Of a stretch of 64,000 bases of DNA, positions 18,501-30,500 are shown one piece after another. Source of the stretch: Saccharopolyspora soli (GTDB lineage Bacteria > Actinomycetota > Actinomycetes > Mycobacteriales > Pseudonocardiaceae); assembly GCF_022678645.1 (NCBI RefSeq), contig NZ_JALBWV010000008.1, positions 124,001-188,000 of the forward strand. Reading direction: 5' to 3'. The notes beneath the pieces are model-generated. The model searched no databases. It was not told the DNA's origin and saw only the letters and a program-made list of their open reading frames with translations. Each line of letters starts with the position of its first letter. Within the stretch, counting starts at the first letter, position 1. Both the position numbers and the translations under genes were made by a program.

Positions 18501-21500
18501 GAGGCCGATGGTCCAGGCGACGTTCGGTCGGCTTCCGCCGGGATTCTGGAACATCACCTTGAACTCGGTGCCAGGTGTGAAGATCGCCTCGGTGTACCGG
18601 TGCTCCAACGAAACGTCGCGCACGGATCGACCGGTGCGGGAATGCACGATGAATTCGACGTTGCCGTTGGTGATCGATTCGACCGAAGCGCTGGTGAAGG
18701 CGGACTCCCGCACGATGGCCCCCGGGGTGTACCTCGCCAGCAGGGGACCGAGGCCGCTGTCATCGACCTCGATGCCCCGGACGAGAGCGCCTTCGTGCTT
18801 GGGCAGCTGGTTCAGGCCCGAGGTGATGCACCGGATGGTTGCCTGGTACTTGGCCAGCGCCGTTTCGTCGTCATTGCGCAGGGCCTGGTTCACCGCCGCG
18901 TAGAAATCCGTCTTGGTGTAGGCGTGGACGGCTACCAGGTCCTCTTCGGGGATGTCATCCAGCGCCACCATGTCGCGCGTGTCAACCGCGTAGTCCTCAT
19001 AGGACTCGAACAGCGTGCGGAACTCGTGGCGGTCTTCCGCTGACGACCGGAAATCCGGGTCGACGAAGAAGGCATCCGCTTTCAGCTGCCCGCCATGCGA
19101 CTGCGTGATCTCCGGGCTGAGCACTGCCGGGTCCGTCTCGACGTGCGCCTCGTCCGGCTGCTTCGGTGGTTCGGTGACCGGGTCCTGCTGGGTCGGCTGT
19201 GGTTGTGGGGCCGGATCGCTGGCTGCGGTCTGCTGCGCCGTCGTGGCCGGTGGGTCGTTTTCCGTCGGGGTGTTGTTGGAGTCGTTGCCGCGGTGGTCTC
19301 CCCAGCGGACCGGGTGTTGGTAACCAGCATGGGCCGTGCCGTGGCCGCGGTTTCCGGCTGTCCAAGTGTTGGTGTTGACGGGTTGGTGGGTGGTCCGCCA
19401 TGCGGGGAATTGGGTAAATCCGCCGCGGGACTGGGGGTCTTCGATCGCACTTACTCCGTGCGTCCGGCCATCGGGGTATGTCCAGATGTTGTTGCCGAAG
19501 TCGCCGGTGGGGGCGTAGACGTGCCGGTTGCCGAGGCGGGGATGGTGCCCGTGGATCGTGTTGGCGAAATCCATTCCGGAGGTGGCTTGGGCGGCGCCGC
19601 TGGAGCATGCGAGGAGCACGATCGGGCCGTGTTGGTTCGCGGCGGCGGCCTGTCTGAAGTAGGGATTGGCCGCCGTGGCGTTGGCCAGGTCGTCGCCGTG
19701 GAGGAAGACTTTCCGTCGGCCGTGGGGGGTGTTCACCATGGTGGTGAACTCGTGATGGGTGCCGTGCGCGAAGACGTACAGCGGGTCTCCTTCGCGTGCG
19801 GCCCGCCACGGTGTTTGGTAGGTCGCGGCGCTGGGGTCCTGGTCCCAGTCTCCGGTGCCGAGGTCGGGCACGGACCAGTATTCGGTGTCGCTGGCCAGAA
19901 CGTTCGTCTGGGCCCATGCTTGGGTTCGCTGGGCGTCTGAGGGGGCGCGGTGGAAGAGAACGCCGATCGTCGTGCCGTGCTCGTCGACGACGGGAGCGCT
20001 TTGCAACTGGTCCGGGCGGAAGGTGATGGTTGAGTCGTCCGCATCGACGCCCTGGATCGTGCCTGCGGTGGCCGGGTGTGCGAATCCACTGCTGGACGGA
20101 CCGAAGGACCCGCCAGGTCCCGCGAAATCGGCCCACCGCTGAGGCGACCCCTCGTCGCCGTCCGAGGAAACGACGCGCTCCGCGGAAGAGTCGGTCTCCT
20201 CCTGCTGCGCTTCGGTGGGTGCGCCGGCGTCGATGCGCGCCTGCGACTCGGATGATTCCGGAACGGCCAGTACGACGTGGCTGGTCGTGCCGGTGTCCGT
20301 CTGCTCACGCGGAGTGCTGGTCGAGCGCTCGGAGTTCGGGGAGGCTGGATCGCTGCTGCGGTTTCGCGACGTCTCCGCGGGGGTGCTCGGTGGGGTCGAG
20401 TCCTGCTGGTGGGAATGGCCGGTCCGGGGGTAGGTGTCCGAGTGTCGCGTTGCGGCTCCGGAGGTGTCGGCGTTGTCCGGATCGCCGATGGTGTCGGAGG
20501 CACTGGACGAAGGCGGTGACAACGGCTCCTGCGGGGCGAAGAAATCGACCAGCTCCTGCCGCGGTGACAGCGGAGGCGTAGCGCTGTCACCAGTGGAGCT
20601 GCGGTCGCCCGACGCATCCTCGTCGTTGAGCACGTCGGGGCGGTTGGCCGTGAGCGCCGAGTCGTCCGAAGTGGACCTCGTCGTGATCGGGTCGGTGTTC
20701 GTCGTTGACGACGAGTCCGCAGTGGTGGTGTCTTCGAGCGATGCGGTCCGGGAGCGGTTGAACTTCGTAATTTGCCGATCGAGCTCGCGTTTCGCATCCC
20801 ACCACTTCTGCCGGGCCTCGTCGGCCTTTTCGCGGGCGGCTGCCACCTCGTCGAGTGCGGCAGCATAGCGGGATCGCTGGTCGGCGGAGTCGCTGCGGTG
20901 TTCGTTCAGGGCCTCCTGGATTTGGCGCGCCCGGTCTCGCGCCGCCGCTTGCCGGCGCTCCAGGTCCCGCAACCCGGCCTCCAGGTCCGTCACCGCCTGC
21001 GCTTCCCGGGCGTGTTCGCGCAAGCGGTGCAGCTCCGTGTTGCCTTCCTCCAGCGCGGCGCCGATCTCCCGCGCCTCCTTCACCGCGTCGACCAACGCCC
21101 GGCGCATCGCACGCACCGGGTCACCGGCCACCGGTGTTCCGGCGGGGGCTGCCTTCGCCAGGCGCTGCAGGCCGGATTGCTGGTCGAGCCACCGGTCGTC
21201 GGCGCTCCTTTGGGCCCGCTCGACAGCCTGCTCCGCGGTCCGCCACGCCTCGGCCGCGTCCTTCACCGCATCCTGCGACGTCGTCAGCGAATCCGGCAGC
21301 CCGAGGCCGAGCTGCGACAGGTCGGTCGCGGTCATCCGCACCAGGACCGACCCCGGCACGCTCAGATCGACCGCAACCTTGCGACCGCCGCGTTCGGCGA
21401 CCACCCGGTACTCCACGTCCAACCCGACCAGCGCGGTACGGCCATCCGGCTGCACCACCACGGATCGCTGCGAGTCGGCTTTGCCCGTCGGATCCGTGAG

Positions 21501-24500
21501 CGGCGCCGGAGTGCTCACGTCCACACCGCCTGGCGAGTGCCAGTTGCCGTTCGAGTCGGTGACGAAGCCCTCGCCAGCGTTCCTGATTTCACCACCGCTG
21601 GTGGACGCGCTGGCATCGCCGGTGAACGTCGCCGTGGTCGAGTTGGACTGCATGAGCGTCACGGAGTCGCTGAGTGCCGCCAGTTCGGGGTTCTTGACCC
21701 GTCCGTACACCTCGACCTTGCCGTGCCCGTTCCGGAACAGAGCGGACTCGTGCAGTTCCGGCGCGCCGAGCGGCTTGTGGAGCATGGTGGGCAGATTCGC
21801 CAGCACTGTGGAGTTGGTCAGCGCGGTGGCAAGGGTGTGGGCTGCCCCGGTGCCCGCGCTCGTGAGCCGGTCGCCCGCACCAGCGGTGCGCAGGGCGTTC
21901 TCGGTGGCAGCGCGGAGGTTGGCCGCACCGCGATACGCCTCGACCATCGCGGTCGAGGGCAACTTGCCGAGGCCAGCTTCCTGCCACTCCTTCAGCCTCT
22001 CCGGGGTGATCTCCTCGGCCGGGACATCGTCGGTCGTCGTCTCGTGCGGCCGCTGCTGGCCGGTTTCCCCGGCGCTGATCTTCTGGTCGTCCGCGGAGGA
22101 CCGCACCGTCATCTCGGTGTCCAGCGAGGTGACCGGATACGTCCGGCTGCCGCGCTCCACCACGAGGTCGAACCGCACGTTCGCGCGGTAGCGTGCGGCC
22201 GGGCCAGCGGCGGATGCGATCCGGGTGGTGGTAACCCCGTTGGCGACCGTCGTCTGGTCGCTCTTGGACCGGGTGCCCGACCTCCCCGTGGACACGCCTT
22301 CTGAGCCGCTGGCCCCGGTGTTGCTGTCGGTGAACAGGCCGCGGCCGACGAAGCGGAGCTGGCCGCCGTACGAGGAGCTGTGCTCGTGGGTCTCCTTCGA
22401 AGCCGTCGTAGCGGTGACGGTGTCGTCCACCTGGCTGCCGTCGTGCACAACGTCGAGGAACTCGGTGTCGGTGACGGTCGCCTTGAGGAGCACTTGGTAG
22501 GTATCGCTGGTCACAAGACCGGGGTCGTGCAGCAACAGCGGCACACCGCCGTCCAACGCACCGTCCACGAGGGACGTGATGCTCTCCGGCGCGGCCACGT
22601 CGAGCAAGCGCTGGAGGTTGTTCATCGAGTCGTCCAGCACGGACTTGGGCAGCAGCCGCTTGCCCGAGCCGCCGAGCGCGGTGCGCGCGTTCTGGACGAG
22701 TTCGGTGAGGTCGGGAGCGTCCTCGACCACGGCGGCACCGAACGAGCTGGACTGCTCGCCCACTAGCGCGGGTGTTGTGAGCGTGCCGGGCGCGGCGGTG
22801 CGCGGTTCCAGCGGCGGGAGCAATCCCTCCGCCCGAGCCTGGTCTTCGGTCATCCGCACGAAAACAGAGCCTGGCAGCTGCACGTCGGCGCCCGCGCGCG
22901 ACTTCGCACCGTTGAGCAGGCTCTCTTCGCGGGTCTCGGCCACCATCCGCACGTTCGCGTCGTAGGCCACCAGCACTGTGCGTGCGTTGACCGCCGCCCG
23001 CTTCGTGTGGCCGACCTTCCCGGCGAGATCCTCGGACTTCGCCGATTTGCTGCTCCACGGTGTCCAGTTGATCCCGGTGGAGAACTGCCCGCGTCCGCGA
23101 GCGTCCGCGGCGGACGAGCGGGCGTAGAAGCCGAGGCTGGCGCTACCGGCCACAGCGCGCTTGCGCGACGACTCCGCGCTCGCCGTCCCGCCGCCGGTGA
23201 ATGTGGTCTCATCGGGACCGCCTTCGGAGGCGAGCACCAGCTTCGGGTTGCTCAGCGACATGTTCATGCCGAGCGCACCGACCCGGTCCGCCAAGCGCCG
23301 TTCGTAGCGGAACCCGCCGGATCGCGCGCCCTGCGCGAGCAGCTTCGGCAGACCCGCGCGCAACGTCTCCGGCGCGAACATCCGATCGATCCGCTTGTAC
23401 GCCTCGCTGCCCGGCAGGCCCAGCACACCGTCGCCGTCGGCAGCTCTGGTCAGTTGCCGCACTGCTTCGTCGCGCAGGGCCTCGGTCCCGGCGAACGCCG
23501 CCACGTCCTGGAACGCCGGAGCTTCAGTCCGCTGGTCGAGCAGATCGTTGATGGACGGCGTCTCCTTGGCGGTCAGCGCCACCACACCGGGCTTGCCGGG
23601 CATGAACTCCGCCGGATCGGTCCGCAGCGCAGCGGAATCGCTGACCCAGAGGTCGACCTTGCCGGTTATCTTCGGCAACTTTTTCGGCGCGTCCGGCCCG
23701 GTGCCCGCCACGGTGGACACCGTCGGCGTGACGCGGAACGGTGAGCCTGGCGTCAACCGCCGGACCCACGGCCGGGCGCGGGTGTAGCTGGTGATCTCGA
23801 CGTCGAATTCGATGTCGTGCTCGAACACCTGCGAATCCGGGCTGCCGACCGCGATGGTCGTCGTGCTGGTGGTGGGCCCGGCGGTGTTCTTCGACGTCCG
23901 GGTATCGGAGTAGCGCGCCGGAACGACGGTGGGGGAGGTGAACGTGTCCACACCCGCGTTCGTGGCCGGAATCATGATCCGGCCCTCCACGCCCAACGAC
24001 CAGCCCTTCTCCGTGGTGGTGGCGCTGGTGAGCGCCGGACTGGTCGTCGTCGTGCCGGTCACGCTCCGACCGGTCGCCTGGCCGAGGTGGTGGCCGGGCG
24101 ACACCTTCGCCTTGACCGTGACGCTGAGGAACTCGTCGGTGAACAGCCCGCGCCGCTTGAGCTGCACCGACACACCCGGCCCGAGCAAGCTGTCGAGCTT
24201 GGACCGCAGTGCCGTCGGTGAGAAGGCCGCCGTCAGCTTGCGCAGGTTCACGAGGCGTTCGGCCGCGTCGAAACCGGACCCCTTGACCGTGTCGCGCTGC
24301 AGTTTGTCCCAGCGAGGCAGGAATTTCGCGAACCCCGATCGGTCGCGCAGCGCGTTCTCGATCTGCGGCTGGACGCGAGTCGCTGGGGCGAAGGAGCCAG
24401 CGCGCACGTGGCCCGCCGCGGCGGCAGCCGCCAGGTACGGCGGCTCGAACCGCTCGCCGGAATCGACGAGCTTGTCACGGGTGCCGTCCGGCACCGGCAG

Positions 24501-27500
24501 CCCCTGCGCCTTCGCCTCGGGCAAGCCCATGCGGACATACGCGGTGGCCGGTGCGGTGATCCGCTCCCCGCTGGAGGTCACCACCTCGACGTCCACCGCG
24601 AGCTTGTACATCCCGATGTCGCCGGTGACGTTCAGCCCGCTCCCGGATGTGCTGCCGGTGCCGCTGTTCGAGGTTTGCGTGACACTCGTGGACACACCAC
24701 CGGTCGCGCCCGCGACTCCGTAGACGACCCCGGGCACGTTGCCGCCGCCGCCGAACGCGGCGCTGGTCCCGAACGCGGACTTCGACGCGGCTGCGTTGCC
24801 CTCATCGTGCTGGGAGGAGTCGTCGAAGTACAGCTCCCCCTTGCCGGGAACCACACCCACCAGTTCGGCCGCCGTCGTCTTGGCGCTCAGCTGCACGGCC
24901 TCGCGGTAGCTGCCGTGCGGGCTCGCCAAATCGGGCGATACCACCGGACTGCCGGAGAGTGCCGTGGCGAGCGCGGTGCGGATTCCCCCGTTGCCGAGGA
25001 AGTTCTGCAACACCGTGCGCCCGTGTGCGCCGAACTTGGTGACGGACGGATGGAGGTTGCTGCTGACCTCGTCGAACAGGGCCTGTTCGTCGAGCAGCAC
25101 GGCTTCGGGAGCGATGAACTCGATCCGTTCGGCCCAGTCCTCCCGCGGCGGACCGGTTTGCTCCGTCGGCTGGTGCGGGATGATGTTGCTCAGGTCCGTG
25201 GGCAGCAGCAGGGTCGCCTGACCATCCACTGTGGACCCCGTCACTCCGCCGGTGGAGTCGGTGATCGTGACGTGGAAGCGGACCGGGACGTCGGCCCGTT
25301 GCGCTTCGCCCTTGGGGCGGATCACGCTCTGGGCCGTGGTGGTGACGCCGGAGGAGTGCTCCCGCGTCGGCGCCGCGGACTGGCCTTCGAAACCGAGCGA
25401 GGCGTACGGGCCGACGGCGGGGGACATGAAGAACCCGGACACCCCGACATTGCGCGCGACGGTGTCCGTGTGCGGGTCTGAATGCGCGACCTGGTGCTGG
25501 TCGGTGACTTCGCCGCCGCTCAGCGACGACGGCTGCTGCACGTCGTCCGCCGTCACCGAGTCGAGGTCGAGTTCGGCCCGGACGTGCACCTCGAACCACT
25601 TCGCGCCGACCCGCACCATGGACTTGCGGCCCGAGCCCACGAACGACTCGAACCTGGAGCGCCCCAGCCTGCCCGTGATGGCGGAGACACCGACCGGCTC
25701 ACCCTCGGCGAGCGTGCCGAGCATCGCCACGATCCGCTCGTGGAGTTGCTTGCCGCCCTTGATGTTCATGGGAACCACGGACCCGAGGGACTGCCCATCG
25801 CGGGCGTACTCGGGCAGGCGATCGCGGAACGGCCGGGTGTCGGCGGGTTCGTGGTCGTTGGCCGCCGTCGTGTCGGTGTCGTGTTGGATTTGGTTGATGC
25901 CTAGCGCGTTCGACCACCGGACCCAGTCGCGCAGGTGGTCGGGTAGCTCGTTGTGCATGGAGTTGGCATCGGTGGTGTTGGGCGAAGGGCTGGTGGATTC
26001 GGGTTCGTTCGGCGTCGCGGATGTACTGCCGTGTTGCCCGTGGGCCCCGTCGCGTCCGCCGACCTCGGCCCACCTCTGCATCAATCCACCGAAGTCCACG
26101 AGGCCGCCGGTGGTGCTTCGTCGCGTGGCTTCGTCGCTGGTTGGGAAGTCCGGCGTGGACAGGATTTCCGCGACCGGCACCGCGGTGTCGGCGCTGCGAT
26201 GACCGGTCTCGGTGGCCGTCTCGGAGTTCCTGGATGGCGACAGCTGGTATGGCGCACTGTGCCCATCGATGGGGGCTGTACGTTCCGGGCCTTCGGGTTG
26301 GTGGTCGCTCTGCGAAGCTCCGCGATCGTCCCCGTCCGGGGATCTTCCTGGGTCACCACCGTCCCGCTCGTCCGGGCCGGAGTCCGCGCGGTGCTTCTGC
26401 TCGGCCTCGACCGCGTCGTCGAAGAGTTTGCTCAGCGCCTGGAACTTCGCTTCGGAGGCGCCGGTGGTCCGCTGCGGATCGTAGGCGAAGCGGCGACCAC
26501 CATCCGCCAAGACCAGGCCGTTGTCGTCGGTGGCCAGACCCCTGAGCTGGGTATAGCCCTCGTCGAGCTGGCCGCTGGTGTCGTTCACGAACCGCGCGTA
26601 CTTGGTGTAGGAGGAGAAGTCCGCTTGGTAGTACTGGTGGAACTCGTGGAAGAAGTTCCGCACGTCCACTGCGGTGGGCGCGGCTCCGTCCGAGCGCCCG
26701 GCGCGATGGGCGAGGTCGTGGACGAAGTCGTACACGCCCTTCGCGTCGACACCCATGTCGCGGAAGTAGAACCCGAACGGATCAGAGTCGACCACGGACC
26801 TCGCCAGCTCGAATTCCCGTCGACTGGTCCACAATCCCTCGTGCCGGTTCATCTGGGTGACGGCGCCGCGATGCTCGGGCTCGCGGTCGTGCCTGTCCTG
26901 GGCGTCACCGAACTGGTTTTTGGAGTTCACCTTCTCCATGTCGTGGAACAGGATCGCCTTCACCAGGGCTTCCCGGGAGACGAATCGGCTGGCGTCGTCG
27001 TCGTTCTTGGTGAGCTCCAGGTACTGGTTGAGCACCATCTGCGCATGTTCGCTGAAGGTGTTGGGCCGGACCTGGTCCTTCGACCGGTACGGGTCACTGT
27101 GGGGTACCACCACCTCGTCGAATTTCCGTTTGATCTGGTCGTGGTAGTCGGTGACACCGCGGTCCAGATCGGACACCAGTTGGTCGAGGATCGCTTTCGC
27201 CGAGTGCCCGTCCGGGTTGGCGAGGCGTTCGGCGATCGTGGTGTTGAGGTCCTCGCCGATTCGCCGGTGGTTCTCGAACACGCCGGGCGCGTGGCGCTGG
27301 GTGTAACCGACCGCGTTCTCCGCGCGCCAGCGCCCGAACTCGTTCGCGAACGGCCGCCCCCGAACGTCGCCGCGATCCTCGTCCAGCGCGGCCTCGCGGG
27401 TGTTGAAGTCGACCTTGGTCCGTTGCTCGTCGATCGCGATGAACGAGCCGATCGCGGCCTGGGTGGCGAAGAAGGGCACCTTTTCCATGAACGCGTCGGC

Positions 27501-30500
27501 CTCGGCGCGGCTGACGCCGTCGAACCGGAAGCCGTCCAGCAGCCCGGGGTCCCGCAACGAGGGAGAGACGGCGCTGACGATGTCCTTCCGGAAAGTCGGG
27601 TCAACGAGCTTGGACATGCCCTTCTTGATCTCGTTCTCAAGCGCATCGGCCACGACGGACTGCCTGGTGCGGAAGTGGTTCTCCAGCTCCGCGGAAGCGC
27701 GGTCGACCAGGTCGGACTTCGTGATCTCCTTCAGCGCCTTCGGCACGAATTGCTCGCCCAGCCGCCGGACGAAGACGTCCCGATCGATCCGGACGTCCGA
27801 GTCCCGGAAGAGCCCCTTGAGCTGCGGGCTCTTCTCCAGGTCGGTGATGACGCCCTTGGTGAAGGACTCGCCCCGCGCGCCGGAGAGCCAGCCGCGCTTG
27901 CCCTGCTGCTGCTGCGCCAGCTGATCGCCCCAAGCCTCGTGGAGCTGGTCGAACCGCTGCTGGACCGTGGTCCTGACGACACTTTCGAGCTGTTGCCGGA
28001 ACGCCGTGGCGCTGGCGGACTCGCCCACCTCCGCGTCGAACTGCGCCAGCAGTCCGCTCGTGACCTTCTCCGCGGCACGCGCGGACACGCCGGGGTCATC
28101 GGTCATGGCTTTGCGGATGTTCTCAAGCGTGTCCCGGTGCGGGGACTTCGTGGGGTCCGGAGCCGTCGTGACGTCGACCAAGACCTGGTGGGGGACCTTC
28201 AGCGCATCACGGACGCCGTTGACCACGAAATTCTTGAGCGCCTTGGTGCTCACCGGGATGCCGGACTCATCAACCCGCTGCCGGACTGCGGTGTCGAGTG
28301 CGCTGCCGATCGCGTCCGCGAACTGGCGAACCGTCTCCCGACCCGGACCACGCGTGTTCAGGAAGACGTTCATCCGCTCCCGCTGCGCGTTCGCGGCCGG
28401 ATCAGACCGGGGCCCGGCGCCGGGACCCGTGTCCGCGGGATGGGTTGACGAACTCGCCGGTGAGTTGTGCCACGTGTAGTAGAACTCGCTAAGCCGTTCT
28501 GCCAGGTCGTTGAGTTCTTCCGGGTCGTTGCGGAAGTATTTCCGGCCATCGGGCGTCCACTTGAACCACGGATCGTTCTCCCGGCCGAACTCGGCGGAGT
28601 CGAAGTCCTCGGGCAGCCCGAGCCGCACGTGCAGATCGGAGATGTCCTCCTGCCGACCTGCCACCTCGCGCAACTGGTAATCGCGTCCGCTCTGCGTGTA
28701 CGTTACCAGCGATCCCTTGAGGGTGTGCTGCTGAAGCTGTTCGAAGTCCTCGCCGCGCAGGCCGAACTGGTTGACATCACCGCGCTGGTCGGTGTTGAGG
28801 GACAGCTCGTTGTCCTTGGACACCGGCTCGACGATGGCTCGTTGGCTGATTTCCGTGAACTTGCCCAGCGGCACCAGGTATGACCGCAGCACGGGCTGCA
28901 TGTCGGGTTTGCGGTTGACGTCGTGCTCGTACTTGGCGACCCACTGAACTGCCCGCAGCGGCCGACCGCCGCCCACCCAGAAGACGCTCTTCTTCTCCGC
29001 GCCGATGAACGGCTCGACGGTGCCGTCCGGGTGCTGGTGCACGTCCTTGAACGAGGAGTCGGTGGTGACGGGGTTCAGGACGGCGGTGTACAGGCGCACG
29101 TAGTGCTCGCCCTTGACCGTCTCGACCTCGAACTCACCGCGGTGGATGACGTGCCTTTCCTGGTCCTCCGACCGGATCACCGTGGAGCCCGGATAGCTCA
29201 CCGATGGTCGTCCGATGTGGACCGCCTCTCGGGTGCCCAGGTACGCGTCCACGCCGTCGATCGTGGACTTGACGATGTGGACCGGACGGCCGGTTTCCGG
29301 ACCGTAGCTGTCCCATGTGCCGTTGGGGTTGAGAACGTGGACCTGCACGTCCGCGGCGTGGGCGAGAGCGGCGAAATCGGTGTTGCCGGGATTGTGCGCG
29401 GCGAAGTCGTTGAGTTTCCCGGTGATGCGGGCGTGTTCTTTGGGTGCGTTGTCCGGCAAGCTCCGGGCGACGGCTTCGCGGAAGTTGTCGTGCGTGGTAC
29501 CGCCGCCGGTGAAAACGGCCTCCACGCCGTGCATGTCGAGCAGCGCCTGCTGCTCGGACGTGAAGTGTTGCTTCGGAATGACGGTGGTGGTGTGGCGGCC
29601 AGCCGATTCGTCGCGCAGATCGCGCACGAGGTCATCGGCGGAGCTTCGGTCGTTCGCCCCAGGTGTGTCGGCGGTGTGCGGCTCGGACGGCGGGGCGGGC
29701 TGTTGCTCGGCCTGGTCGAGCGAGCCGAACGGGAAGAACTCGTCGGCGGAATCGTCCTTGATCAACCCGCCGAAGAGCGAGTCTCCGTGGTCGCTGCTCC
29801 ATCCCCCGTCGTCGAGGTCCGGAATGTCGATCCGCACGTCGCCGCGCATGTCGTCCAGACCGTTGCGAAGATCGAGGTCCTGCCCCCAGCGAAGCGCGGT
29901 CGCGATTTGGTCCAGGGAGAAACCGCCGGAGAACAGGTGCGACATCGAGGGTGTGATGACCGGCTGGAAACCGTTGGTCTGCAACAGCCTTGGCAGCAGC
30001 AAGTTCACGTTGAGCCGGCCGTTGCCGTCACCGAACAGGTGCATCACGTGCAGAGTGCGCACCGCCTGGGCAATCGCTCGCAGCCGTTCATGTTCGGTAT
30101 GAGCTTGCTCGATGCTGTCGTAGTACTGGCGGAACACCGCGTTGACCAGGTTCGGCACGCGTTCGGCGCGGTAGGCGGTACCGAGCGCCAGATGCCCGTT
30201 CTCCGGGGAAAGCGTGGTGATCACATTGGCGCGTTGGTCCGCTGGCATGTCCTCCAACCGCTGCTGGGTAACGAGCGCAACCCCATCGACCTGTTCGGTG
30301 AGCAGATCATCCGCAGGTCGCTCGGCGCCCAGGTGGTGGAAGACGCGTTCGTCCGGGTCGGTTCCCGTCACGTTGAAGTCGGTCTGGTCCGCGGCCCTGC
30401 TGCGGGCGTGCTGGGACGCCGACCTGTGCATGTTGAGGTATTCGTCCCAGTTCATCGGGCGACGCAAGGTATCCGGGTCGTCCAGGAAGGATCGGTAGGC

